Positions 51,550-59,773 of a stretch of 64,000 bases of DNA are shown here, piece by piece; positions within the stretch are counted from its first letter, which is position 1; the number at the start of each line of letters is the position of its first letter. This DNA comes from Candidatus Phosphoribacter baldrii (GTDB taxonomy: Bacteria; Actinomycetota; Actinomycetes; Actinomycetales; Dermatophilaceae): positions 930,001 to 994,000 of the forward strand of contig JADIZV010000001.1 in the NCBI GenBank assembly GCA_016704565.1, read 5' to 3'. The position numbers were made by a program, and so were the translations under genes. The notes beneath the pieces were generated by a model. The model saw only the letters and a program-made list of their open reading frames with translations. It ran no database searches and had not been told where the DNA came from.

Positions 51550-52622
51550 TGTACTACCCACGGACGTTGGTGACAGGCGCGCCTGCTGGACATGGGGGGA
51601 CCCCCGGAGTGGGGTGGGGCTGTCTTACGGCTCCCAACCACACCGGAGGTCCTCCATGTCTCACCGTAATGCCCCTTTGACCCCGACAGGTCGGTTGCGC
51701 CTGGCCCGGTGCATTGTTGAGCAGAACTGGCCGTTGCGCCGCGCCGCCGACCGGTACGGGGTGTCGATCACGACGGCGCAGCGCTGGGCGCAGCGGTACC
51801 GCGAGTACGGCAAGGACGGGATGGTCGACCGGTCCAGTCGGCCGCACTTGTGCCCGACGCAGCTGGATCGGCGTACCGAGCGGCGCATCCTGGGGCTGCG
51901 GGTCTCACGACGGTGGGGACCGCAGCGGATCGCCTACCGGTTGCGGCTGAACCCTTCCACGGTGCATAAGGTGCTGCGCCGCTACCAAGCGCCCCCGCTG
52001 GCGTGGACCGACCCGGCCACTGGTGCCCGGCTACGGGCCCGGCCCACGCCCCGCCGTTACGAGCACGAGGCGCCCGGGGACCTGGTGCACGTGGACGTCA
52101 AGAAGCTGGGCCGGATCCCCGACGGCGGCGGGCACCGCGTGCACGGCCGCGCGAAGGGAAACCGGGTCAAGGGGACCGCCAGGCCGGGCATGGCGTGCGT
52201 GCACAACGCGGTGGACGACCATTCCCGGCTCGCCTACAGCGAGGTCCTGCCGGATGAGAAGAAGGAGACCACCGCGGCGTTCTGGAAACGCGCCAACGCC
52301 TACTTCACCGACCGCGGCGTCACCGTCAAACGGGTCCTGACCGACAACGGATCTGCTTACCGGTCAAAGGTGTTCGCCGAAGCGCTCGGTGAGGTGGTGC
52401 ACAAGCGGACCCGGCCATACCGACCCCAGACCAACGGCAAGGTGGAACGGTACAACCGCACCCTTGAACAGGAATGGGCCTACGCCAAGCCCTACGCCAG
52501 CGAGGCCGAGCGCGTCGCCGCCCTACCCGCATTCCTGCACACCTACAATCACCACCGCGGCCACACCGCGCTCAAGGGCGCCTCACCAGCCAGTCGCGTA
52601 CCCAACCTCCGTGGGGACAACA
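51550..52622 (+). mobile_element. Intact IS481-family insertion sequence (1,073 bp)
   Basis: Ends TGT...ACA. Left end TGTACTACCCACGGACGTTGG and, in reverse complement, right end TGTTGTCCCCACGGAGGTTGG are imperfect inverted repeats (about 17 of 21 match). A 6-bp target duplication CCTAGG flanks it (51544-51549 and 52623-52628); NCTAGN targets are known for IS481. It carries one transposase gene and no octamer copies. It lies between divergent genes. Confidence 0.88.
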
Positions 52623-52627
52623 CCTAG
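51656..52627 (+). CDS. IS481-family DDE transposase
   Basis: 323 residues. N-terminal helix-turn-helix (RLRLARCIVEQNWPLRRAADR to ITTAQRWAQRY), then the DDE integrase core: D in DLVHVDVKKLG, D in VLTDNGSAYRS, E in NGKVERYNRTLEQEW. Catalytic residues intact. The reading frame leaves the element at its last base: the TAG stop (52625-52627) is inside the CCTAGG target duplication. Start ATG at 51656 follows GGAGG. Confidence 0.9.
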   Translation: MSHRNAPLTPTGRLRLARCIVEQNWPLRRAADRYGVSITTAQRWAQRYREYGKDGMVDRSSRPHLCPTQLDRRTERRILGLRVSRRWGPQRIAYRLRLNPSTVHKVLRRYQAPPLAWTDPATGARLRARPTPRRYEHEAPGDLVHVDVKKLGRIPDGGGHRVHGRAKGNRVKGTARPGMACVHNAVDDHSRLAYSEVLPDEKKETTAAFWKRANAYFTDRGVTVKRVLTDNGSAYRSKVFAEALGEVVHKRTRPYRPQTNGKVERYNRTLEQEWAYAKPYASEAERVAALPAFLHTYNHHRGHTALKGASPASRVPNLRGDNT

Positions 52628-52637
52628 GGTGGCCGTC

Positions 52638-53423
52638 ATGACGGCGGAATTCCGGCAGGAGCGGCTCAGCGGGGCGAGCTTCGAGCAGGTCTACCTCGAC
52701 GGCGCGACGTTCGAGGAGGTCGACCTGCGAGGCGCTCGCCTGCGCGAGGTCGATCTGCGGGACGTGCGGATCGACGGCGCCTGGCTGGGCAACACAAGGA
52801 TCAGCGGCGAGGTCGAGAGTCTGTGGGTCAACGGGGTCGAGGTGGCGGCATACGTGGAGGCTGAGCTCAACCGCCGCTACCCCGACCGACCGCTGATGCG
52901 ACCGACCGACGCTGAAGGGTTCCGGCTCGCCTGGGCCGCGCTGGAACGCCGGTGGGGCCAGACCGTCGAACGCGCCCGCCGGTTCGCGCCGGAGCAGCTG
53001 CACGAGCGGGTCGATGGCGAATGGTCGTTCATCGAGACGTTGCGTCACCTCGTCTTCGCGACCGACGCGTGGGTATGCCGTGCCCTCCTGGGCGATCCGT
53101 GCCCGTGGCATCCGCTCGGGCTCCCGCACGACCAGATGCCCGACGCACCCTCGGTCCCTCGCGATCGGGCGGCGAAGCCCTCGTTGGATGAGATGCTGGC
53201 GGTGCGGGCCGAGCGGATGGCGATCGTGCGCGAGGTGCTCGCCGGGCTGACCGACGAGCGGCTGGCGGGGAAGACCGAGCCGGTCCCCGAGCCCGGCTAT
53301 CCCGAGTCGGAGTCGTTCGCCGTCCGGCGCTGCCTCGGGGCGATCATCAACGAGGAGTGGGAGCACCGCCTGTTCGCCGAACGGGACCTTGACGCCATCG
53401 TGAGTGCAGCATCCGGGTCGTAG
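52638..53423 (+). CDS. Pentapeptide-repeat/DinB fusion protein
   Basis: 261 residues. Residues 1-55 are pentapeptide-like (GASFEQVYLDGATFEEVDL, then RGARLREVDLRDVRIDGAWL), followed by a DinB_2 domain with HLVFATDAWVCRA and INEEWEHRLFAERD supplying candidate metal-binding His residues. Such fusions are common in actinobacteria. The IS481 right end is only 10 bp before the ATG, so the native upstream promoter is lost; the ribosome-binding site (AGGGTGG) is formed partly from the target duplication. Confidence 0.78.
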   Translation: MTAEFRQERLSGASFEQVYLDGATFEEVDLRGARLREVDLRDVRIDGAWLGNTRISGEVESLWVNGVEVAAYVEAELNRRYPDRPLMRPTDAEGFRLAWAALERRWGQTVERARRFAPEQLHERVDGEWSFIETLRHLVFATDAWVCRALLGDPCPWHPLGLPHDQMPDAPSVPRDRAAKPSLDEMLAVRAERMAIVREVLAGLTDERLAGKTEPVPEPGYPESESFAVRRCLGAIINEEWEHRLFAERDLDAIVSAASGS

Positions 53424-53489
53424 CCGGGCGGCCTGGGACGCCGCGCAGGCGGCTGGACAGAGGCGGGATCACGGCCGGAGACTCTGGAC

Positions 53490-53822
53490 ATGGCGTTTGA
53501 CCCCGAATTGGCCGACCGGTTGCGCGAGATCCTGCAGGACGAGCCCGGGCTGACTGAGCAGCGCATGTTCGGCGGGCTGGGCTTCATGCTCGACGGCAAC
53601 ATGGCCGTGGCGGCCAGCAGCGGGGGCGGCATACTCCTGCGGATCGATCCGGCCCGCTCCGGCGAGTTGGCCGACGGGGTCCGCGCGCGGCGGTTCGAGA
53701 TGCGCGGGCGGGCCATGGACGGGTGGTTGGACGTCGACCCAGCGGCAGCCGAGACGGACGAAGCGCTGCGCGAATGGGTCGCGCACGGTGTTGCCTTCGC
53801 GCGGTCGCTCCCGCCGAAGTAG
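53490..53822 (+). CDS. TfoX N-terminal-domain protein
   Basis: 110 residues, only the TfoX_N domain. LADRLREILQDEPGLTEQRMFGGLGFMLDGNMAVAAS matches, in two parts, the TfoX/Sxy N-terminal pattern (MFGG.gfm.dG.m). In gamma-proteobacteria full TfoX activates competence, but single-domain homologues in actinobacteria have no proven role. A 17-bp duplication (53808-53841) repeats the last codons and the TAG. Confidence 0.75.
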   Translation: MAFDPELADRLREILQDEPGLTEQRMFGGLGFMLDGNMAVAASSGGGILLRIDPARSGELADGVRARRFEMRGRAMDGWLDVDPAAAETDEALREWVAHGVAFARSLPPK

Positions 53823-53841
53823 CTCTCCCGCCGAAGTAGCT
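53808..53841 (+). repeat. 17-bp tandem duplication at the TfoX stop codon
   Basis: CTCCCGCCGAAGTAGCT occurs twice back to back; the first contains the TAG used as stop. Probably a slippage duplication. Confidence 0.75.
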
Positions 53842-53942
53842 CTCCTGCAGGCCTATTCGTGCGCCGCTAGGTCGCGACCGAGGAAGCTCGCGACCCAGCG
53901 GCTGGGCGCGGGGAAGGACGGGCGGGACGGACGCGCGAGAGA

Positions 53943-54368
53943 TCAGTCGGTGTGGTGGTTGGTCGCCCAGCCGCGGGCGATGATCTCGCGCAGGGTGGCC
54001 CGGTCGAGATCCGCGAGCCGCTTGACGTAGAGGCAGCCCTTGCCGGTCGTGTGTTTCCCGAGCCGCTCCAACAGATCGTCGTTAGACCCGTAGAAGGTGA
54101 GCCCATAGAGGGTGAGGGCGCTGGACCGGGCAGCCAGCCCGACCGCAAGTGCCTCGCGGACCTTGCCGTCGGCGGCGGCATACCGCTGGGTGCCGAAGCC
54201 GACCATCGAGGTGCCCCACATCCGTGGCGGCATCCCGGTGACCTCGCGGAACAGGGCGACCGCCTCACGGGCGTCGGCGCGCCGGGCCTCATCGGGGATA
54301 GCGGCCAGGTAGGCCTCGACGTCGGCGTCGGTGGGCTGGGTCTTGCGATCACGCACGGGCTCGCTCAT
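53943..54368 (-). CDS. DUF1801-domain protein
   Basis: 141 residues. TDADVEAYLAAIPDEARRADA and LFREVTGMPPRMWGTSMVGFG at the N-terminus, then KHTTGKGCLYVKRLADLD, are typical of DUF1801/YdhG-like proteins, with no known activity. No export signal. The start region (CACACT-N6-ATG) may be a weak leaderless promoter. Confidence 0.75.
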   Translation of the reverse strand: MSEPVRDRKTQPTDADVEAYLAAIPDEARRADAREAVALFREVTGMPPRMWGTSMVGFGTQRYAAADGKVREALAVGLAARSSALTLYGLTFYGSNDDLLERLGKHTTGKGCLYVKRLADLDRATLREIIARGWATNHHTD

Positions 54369-54479
54369 TCGACCAGTGTGCGCCCACCCCCTGACAACCG
54401 CACGGGTTCTGCCACGACGACGGTCGGGGCACCCGCCTGATAGCCGCGCCGCGACCTGGGGTCGGGCCGGTCGCGATGG

Positions 54480-55844
54480 TCAGGAGCGCGGCATACCGGC
54501 GAGGGTGGCGACCAACTCGACGACCCGCAGCTTCTCGGGGGTCTTGATCGTGGGGCTGAATCCCAACCGGACCACGACGAGGTCGGCGGACGGGACGACA
54601 ATGACCCGTTGCCCGTCGTGGCCGTTGGCCGAGTAGGCGTCGGCCGGCAGCGAGGGCTGGGCGAGCGTGCCGTCGGCGAGCGTGTTGGCCCACCAGCCGG
54701 CGGCATACCCGGGGTCCTCGGTCGTCGCGACGGCGTCAGACCGGGTCGTGGCGGCCATCCACCCCTCGGGGAGCAGCCGCTTCCCGGCCCACACGCCGTC
54801 CTGCAGCGCGAACTGGCCGATCGCCGCCCAGTCGCGCGGCGTGGCCCACAGATAGGAACTGCACACCGGCGTGCCTGACGCGTCCGGCTCCCACACCGCC
54901 GACGACAGCCCGAGCGGAGCGAAGAGCTCGCGGCGCGGCAGGTCGACGCCGACCCCGGTGCGCTGACGCAACACCGAGCAGAGCAGGTTGGTCGACCCGC
55001 TCGAATACTGCTGATAGGTCCCGGGGGCGTGCGCGAGCGGCTGGCTGGCAACGAACGTGGCCATGTCGGGCTCGAGGTAGAGCATCGAGGTGATCGGGGT
55101 GCCGAGGTCGTAGTCCTCGTTCCACGTCAGGCCGCTGGTCATCCGCATCAGCTGGTCGACGGTGATCTTCGCGCGGTCGTCGGTCCACTCGGGGCGCAGA
55201 CCGGCGTCGGTGACGGCAAGCTTGCCGCTGTGGGCAACCCGGCCGGCCAGCAGGCTCGCCGCGCTCTTGGACATGGACCACCCCAGCTGCGGTGTGGTCG
55301 CGGTGAACCCGGGGGCATAGCGCTCGGCGATGAGCTTGCCGCCCTGGATGACGAGGACCGCCCGGGTGCCAAGGGCCTTCTGCTCAGCGGCCGGCAGGTC
55401 GTCGCCGAACGCTTTCGCGACGGCGGCGGCGACCGCCGTCGATGGCGTGGGCGTGGGAGCGGCAGTGAACGGGTTCGCTCCTGCCGGCACCTGGGTCAGC
55501 GGACCTTCCGACGGGAAAGCACTCCCCAGGGTGCAGCCTGCGTCGAGGAAGTAGTAGGTCTTCTGCTCAGCGAGCACCCCGAAGACCGACGCGGATGGGT
55601 CGCCGCTGTCGCCCTGGGGCATGGTGACCCTCAGGTAGGGCACGAGCGGATTCGCCGGCAGGTCGCTCTCCGGGTCGGTGCGACCCGCGACGGCGGTCAC
55701 TGCGCAGGCGTTGTGGGCGGCATACCCGGTGCCGGTGAGCAGCAGCGGCTTGGCGTAGAGGTAGCCGCCGACCAGAGCGACAAGGATGACGGCCAGCAGG
55801 GCACCCAGCACCCGGAGCACGATCCGGCGGCGACGCGAACGCAT
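54480..55844 (-). CDS. Membrane-anchored serine hydrolase (class C beta-lactamase family)
   Basis: 454 residues. An N-terminal basic stretch and helix (LRVLGALLAVILVALVGGYLY) anchor it; the catalytic domain faces outward. SxxK nucleophile in GWSMSKSAASLL, Tyr motif in QQYSSGSTN and the third motif in NGHDGQRVIV are in family order. It may hydrolyse peptides or esters; beta-lactam resistance is not implied. Leaderless promoter TACCGT-N6-ATG. The GntR regulator gene ends 36 bp upstream on this strand. Confidence 0.82.
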   Translation of the reverse strand: MRSRRRRIVLRVLGALLAVILVALVGGYLYAKPLLLTGTGYAAHNACAVTAVAGRTDPESDLPANPLVPYLRVTMPQGDSGDPSASVFGVLAEQKTYYFLDAGCTLGSAFPSEGPLTQVPAGANPFTAAPTPTPSTAVAAAVAKAFGDDLPAAEQKALGTRAVLVIQGGKLIAERYAPGFTATTPQLGWSMSKSAASLLAGRVAHSGKLAVTDAGLRPEWTDDRAKITVDQLMRMTSGLTWNEDYDLGTPITSMLYLEPDMATFVASQPLAHAPGTYQQYSSGSTNLLCSVLRQRTGVGVDLPRRELFAPLGLSSAVWEPDASGTPVCSSYLWATPRDWAAIGQFALQDGVWAGKRLLPEGWMAATTRSDAVATTEDPGYAAGWWANTLADGTLAQPSLPADAYSANGHDGQRVIVVPSADLVVVRLGFSPTIKTPEKLRVVELVATLAGMPRS

Positions 55845-55850
55845 GGTCGG

Positions 55851-55856
55851 ACGGTA
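55851..55856 (-). promoter_or_regulatory. Leaderless -10 element of the serine-hydrolase gene
   Basis: Minus-strand TACCGT, six bases (CCGACC), then ATG at 55844. Confidence 0.5.
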
Positions 55857-55880
55857 TCGCCTCGGCCCGCCGCGCCGGGA

Positions 55881-56555
55881 CTAGTCGGCGACGTCGAGGT
55901 CGATGAGCCGGGACAGGGTGTGCCACGTGGCGGTGGAGGCTTCGGTCGCAGCGGCGGCATCACCCCGCTCCAGAGCAGTGATGAGTCGTTCATGCAGGCT
56001 CACCGAGCGTCTCCCGGAGAGCGAGCCGAAGCGCAACCGCTCGGCCCGGCGCAGCACTGGCATGAACTGGTCGAGCACTGAGCCCAGCGCCAGGTTCGCC
56101 GCCACTGCCACCGGGACTCCGTGCAGTTCGTCATCGGCCTGGATGGCTGCCTCGGCGTCGCCAGTGGCCAGGGCAACCTCGAACCGGCGGTTGGCCCGCC
56201 GCATGACCTCGATATCGCCAGGTCGGATGAAGGGAATCGCGGTGCGGATGGCCAGCTCGTGCATCATGGCCACGACGTCCTGAGCGTCCTGGATCGTCTG
56301 CGGCTCGACGCCCGCCACGACGGTCGACCGGCCGGGGACCGAGACGACCAGCCCGGTGCGGGCCAACCGGAGCACCGCCTCGCGGACCGGAGTGCGGCTC
56401 ACTCCCAGCCATTCGGCAATCTCGACATCGCGCAGTTGCTCACCCGGTTGGAAGGTCCCGTCGACGATCGCATCGCACAATCGCGCGTAGACCTCGTCGC
56501 GGAGCAGCCCGCGCGTGGTCGTCACGCCGTCAGCCGGAATCGGCATAGCGCCCAT
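55881..56555 (-). CDS. GntR-family (FadR-type) transcriptional regulator
   Basis: 224 residues. Winged helix (VYARLCDAIVDGTFQPGEQL, then AEWLGVSRTPVREAVLRLARTGLV) and an all-helical FCD ligand domain with metal-ligand residues (ANRRFEVALATGD, ADDELHGV, HERLITALERGD). FCD regulators respond to carboxylic acids such as pyruvate or lactate. It is divergent from the NDH-2 gene, 126 bp between starts, and may regulate it or the serine hydrolase. ATG at 56546 is an alternative start. Confidence 0.82.
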   Translation of the reverse strand: MGAMPIPADGVTTTRGLLRDEVYARLCDAIVDGTFQPGEQLRDVEIAEWLGVSRTPVREAVLRLARTGLVVSVPGRSTVVAGVEPQTIQDAQDVVAMMHELAIRTAIPFIRPGDIEVMRRANRRFEVALATGDAEAAIQADDELHGVPVAVAANLALGSVLDQFMPVLRRAERLRFGSLSGRRSVSLHERLITALERGDAAAATEASTATWHTLSRLIDLDVAD

Positions 56556-56681
56556 TCAACACCGCTGCCTGTCTTGAGGTGCGCTAACCCATCAAGTCAC
56601 GTCCCCGAACCGGGACGAAGTGTGGTGCGCGCCTCGGTGAGCGGACGGCATACGGGGTGCCTGACCGACGTTGCCGCGAAC

Positions 56682-58067
56682 GTGACTGCAGACCCAGCGA
56701 CCCCCCGCCCCCGTACCCGCCCGCGCGTCGTCATCATCGGCTCCGGGTTCGGGGGCCTGTTCGCCGCCCGAGCCCTCAAGCGGACCGATGTCGACGTGAC
56801 GGTCCTCGCCAAGACGAGCCACCACCTGTTCCAGCCGCTGCTCTATCAGGTGGCGACCGGGATCCTCAGCCCCGGCGAGATCGCCCCGGCCACCCGCGAG
56901 GTGCTGGCGAGCCAGCGCAACGCCGACGTGCTCCTCGGCGAGGTGACCGACGTCGACCTCGCTGCCCGCACGGTGACCGCTCGGACCTTGGGGACCGAGC
57001 ATGTCCATCATTACGACCACCTCATCGTCGCTGCGGGTGCTGCGCAGTCGTGGTTCGGTCGGGACGAGTTCGCGGTCCACGCGCCGGGGATGAAGAGCAT
57101 CGACGATGCGCTCGAGCTGCGTGGCCGGATCTACGGAGCGTTCGAGCTCGCCGAGGTGGCCGCCGCCGAAGGCCGTCACGCCGAGGTCCCAGGCCTGATG
57201 ACCTTCGTCGTCGTCGGCGCCGGACCGACGGGCGTCGAGATGGCCGGACAGTTCGTCGAACTGTCCAAGCGGACCCTCAAGCGCGACTTCCGGCACATCA
57301 ACCCCGCCGACGCGCGGGTCATCCTGCTGGACGCCGGCCCGCACGTGCTCGGGGCATTCGACCCGCAGTTGCGGGCGCGCTCGCAACGTGCGCTGGAGCG
57401 CCTGGGCATCGAGGTGCGGTTGGGAGCCATGGTCACCGACGTCGACGCGGAGGGCTTGACCGTCCGCGACGCGGCCGGCGTCGAGAGCCGGATCGAGGCC
57501 GTGACCAAGGTGTGGGCCGCTGGTGTTCAAGCCAGCCCGCTCGCGGCGCTGTTGGCCCGACAGGTGGGCCTTGAGGTCGACCGGGCCGGCCGGGTCCCCG
57601 TCCAACCCGACCTCACCCTCCCGGGACACCCCGAGGTCCACGTCGTCGGCGACATGGCCTCCCTCAACGGCCTGCCCGGGGTGGCGCAGGTGGCCATCCA
57701 AGGCGCCCGGCACTCGGTGGCCGAGATCTGCCGTGCGCTGTCAGGGCAGCCCACCGGCGAGCCGTTCGTCTACCGCGACAAGGGGAGCATGGCGACGATC
57801 TCGCGCTTCTCGGCGATCGCCCAAATCGGTCGGCTGCGGTTGACGGGCTTCTTGGCGTGGGTGATGTGGCTTGCCGTGCACCTCGTCTACATCATCGGCT
57901 TCAAGTCGCGGGTGACGACGCTGCTCGACTGGGCGGTCGGTTTCGTCGGTCGCGGGCGGTCCGAGCGGACCGTCACCGAGCAGCAGGTCTTCGCCCGGCT
58001 GGCGTTGGAGCGAGTCGGTAACGACCTGCCGCTGCGCTTGACTCGGCCGGCTCCCTCGGCCGACTGA
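56682..58067 (+). CDS. ndh: Type II NADH dehydrogenase (NDH-2)
   Basis: 461 residues from GTG at 56682. Two Rossmann motifs: VVIIGSGFGGLFAARAL (FAD) and FVVVGAGPTGVEMAGQF (NADH). HHLFQPLLYQVATGILSPG, the quinone-site VHVVGDMASL and AIQGARH blocks and a C-terminal amphipathic membrane anchor (LAVHLVYIIGFKSRVTTLL) are typical of Ndh. It passes electrons from NADH to the quinone pool without pumping protons. Alternative start: GTG at 56622. Confidence 0.88.
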   Translation: MTADPATPRPRTRPRVVIIGSGFGGLFAARALKRTDVDVTVLAKTSHHLFQPLLYQVATGILSPGEIAPATREVLASQRNADVLLGEVTDVDLAARTVTARTLGTEHVHHYDHLIVAAGAAQSWFGRDEFAVHAPGMKSIDDALELRGRIYGAFELAEVAAAEGRHAEVPGLMTFVVVGAGPTGVEMAGQFVELSKRTLKRDFRHINPADARVILLDAGPHVLGAFDPQLRARSQRALERLGIEVRLGAMVTDVDAEGLTVRDAAGVESRIEAVTKVWAAGVQASPLAALLARQVGLEVDRAGRVPVQPDLTLPGHPEVHVVGDMASLNGLPGVAQVAIQGARHSVAEICRALSGQPTGEPFVYRDKGSMATISRFSAIAQIGRLRLTGFLAWVMWLAVHLVYIIGFKSRVTTLLDWAVGFVGRGRSERTVTEQQVFARLALERVGNDLPLRLTRPAPSAD

Positions 58068-58071
58068 CCGG

Positions 58072-58539
58072 TCAGCGTCGCAGCGCGGCGTCGACCTTCG
58101 GGCGGAAGTCGGTCAGCGAGAACCCGGGCACCAGCTTCTCCAGGTCTTTGAACGCCGTGCTGCCGTCCACACCCGACCCCGCGGGCGCGGCGACGAGCGT
58201 GATGAGGTCCGCGAGCGACATACCGAGTCCGTCAGCGGCTTGCCCGAGCGTCATCCACCCCTTGAGGTCGGCCGAGGTGAGCGTTCCCGCGGCGACCGAC
58301 TTGTCCGCTCCACCCCCGGTGCCGTCGCCGGCCCCGCCACCAGCACCGGCGGCCGTTCGCCCGCTCGTGACCCAGGTGCCGCTCACCTGGGCGACGCCGA
58401 TCGTCCCGAACATCAGCAGCGCTGTGAGCAGGGGCATCACCCACCGGTTGACGTATGCCGTGCCGCGAGGCCGTGGTTTGGCGGCCGGTCCCCGGGGCGG
58501 CCGGGTCGCCGTGGAGGGTCTCTGCCGGGGAGTGGTCAT
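58072..58539 (-). CDS. Small membrane protein partner of the NapH-like ferredoxin
   Basis: 155 residues. One helix near the N-terminus (WVMPLLTALLMFGTIGVAQ), a Gly/Ala/Ser-rich linker, then LTSADLKGWMTLGQAADGLGMSLADLITLV, two halves of a helical motif also found at the end of some 4Fe-4S membrane proteins (KGWMTL..). The ATG overlaps the stop of the iron-sulfur gene by 4 bp, so both are expressed together and probably form a complex. Function not established. Confidence 0.6.
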   Translation of the reverse strand: MTTPRQRPSTATRPPRGPAAKPRPRGTAYVNRWVMPLLTALLMFGTIGVAQVSGTWVTSGRTAAGAGGGAGDGTGGGADKSVAAGTLTSADLKGWMTLGQAADGLGMSLADLITLVAAPAGSGVDGSTAFKDLEKLVPGFSLTDFRPKVDAALRR

Positions 58540-59561
58540 GACTGTCCAGCTTCCTGTCGGGTCGGGTCAGGCGTGGACGCGTCACGGCTCGGCGGTCGTC
58601 GACCGATGGCCACCGCCACAGGCCCCCGCGTGCGGGTCGAGCCGGCGTCGTCGAGGGTGATCGGCTTGCGCCACGCGGTCCATGGCGCCGCCGCGCTGAC
58701 CTCAAGAGCTCCGCCCGTCGGGCAGTTGGACACGCATTCAAGGCACCCGATGCAGTCGGTGCTCACGGCAGCAACGGGTTTGGCGACGTCGATCCCCACC
58801 GGGCATGGCTTGACGCACAGGTCGCAGCCGGTGCAGGCGGACGGATTGCGGCGCACCCGAAGGATGCTCAGGTGTCCGAGAACGCTGAGCACACCCCCGA
58901 GAGGGCACAGATAGCGGCACCAAGCGCGTTCCACGAGCACCGAGACCCCGAGCACGGCGGCCAGGATCGCCCATCCGATCCACATCGCGGCCGGATCGGG
59001 CTCGAACAGCCAGTGCAGCCCGAACAAGGTGACATAGGGGTCGAAGTCGGCGAACCACAGCTTGAGCGTCGTGGCGCTCGCGACGAGCACGATCGCAAGG
59101 ACGACGAACCTCCCGTAACGCAGCGCCCGGTCGACCCGCGGCGCCACCGTGAGCGTCGGGATGTGGAGCGCGCGCCGCACCCAGGTCAGCGCGTCCTGCA
59201 CGGCGCCGAACGGGCAGATCCATCCGCAGAACGCGTTGCCGGCGATCAGCACCGACAGCAGAAGACCCAGTCCCACAACGAGATTCGAGGCGTGGATCTT
59301 GCTGATGAAGCTCCCGGTGGTCACCCAGGTCCAGAATGTCTCGACCGCCCCGAACGGGCACAGCGCGTCGACCGACGGCGCCCCGACCTCGGTCTCCAGC
59401 CCGTGTCGCACCGCCATCGCGACGATGAGGACGACGACGGCCAGCTGGACGAGGTGACGTCGCCGGTGCAGCTGGGTGACCGCGCGGAGGCGGCGCTGGT
59501 ATGCCGTGAGCCTGGGTTTGGCGCCCGGCTCACCTGAGCGAGTAACGGATTGGGGTCCCAC
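58536..59561 (-). CDS. NapH/NosR-type membrane 4Fe-4S ferredoxin
   Basis: 341 residues from a GTG at 59561 with GAGGAGG six to seven bases upstream. Four to five helices carry ALCPFGAVETFW, FCGWICPFGAVQ and RYLCPLGGVLS, the CPxG motifs of NapH/CcoG/NosR membrane ferredoxins. Two 4Fe-4S sites follow: CTGCDLCVKPCPVG and CIGCLECVSNCPTG. It would move electrons between quinol and an extra- or intracellular acceptor. The partner reductase is not adjacent. A longer upstream-open frame is likely shadow. Confidence 0.82.
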   Translation of the reverse strand: MGPQSVTRSGEPGAKPRLTAYQRRLRAVTQLHRRRHLVQLAVVVLIVAMAVRHGLETEVGAPSVDALCPFGAVETFWTWVTTGSFISKIHASNLVVGLGLLLSVLIAGNAFCGWICPFGAVQDALTWVRRALHIPTLTVAPRVDRALRYGRFVVLAIVLVASATTLKLWFADFDPYVTLFGLHWLFEPDPAAMWIGWAILAAVLGVSVLVERAWCRYLCPLGGVLSVLGHLSILRVRRNPSACTGCDLCVKPCPVGIDVAKPVAAVSTDCIGCLECVSNCPTGGALEVSAAAPWTAWRKPITLDDAGSTRTRGPVAVAIGRRPPSRDASTPDPTRQEAGQS

Positions 59562-59739
59562 GGTGGCCCTCCTCAGGAGCGGGTCTGCTCCTGGAGAGGG
59601 TGGTCGCGTCCTGTGAGGGAACGATGAAGGCGCGAGGAACCCTTGACGAAGGCGCTGGGCGGGGGCCGACAGAGGTGCCGAGGCGCGCCCCGCGAAAGGT
59701 GGCGCTCGGCGGCCACGGCAGGGGTGAGTCCCTTGGAAT

Positions 59740-59762
59740 CCCACCTTTCGGCGCAAGGTGGG
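59740..59762 (-). terminator. Hairpin after the sensor-kinase gene
   Basis: CCCACCTT (59740-59747) and AAGGTGGG (59755-59762) are perfect 8-base arms around a seven-base loop, 12 bp downstream of the kinase stop on the minus strand. No U-tract follows. It would separate the two-component operon from the iron-sulfur operon. Confidence 0.6.
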
Positions 59763-59773
59763 CCAGCAGGCGT

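Noticed and set aside
53490..53822. TfoX homologue as proof of natural competence linked to the octamer
   Set aside because: Single-domain TfoX_N proteins are common in actinobacteria with no competence role, and no uptake-machinery genes are in the window; kept only as context.
54480..55844. Beta-lactamase resistance gene
   Set aside because: The family includes many esterases and peptidases; nothing in the active-site region points to beta-lactam hydrolysis.
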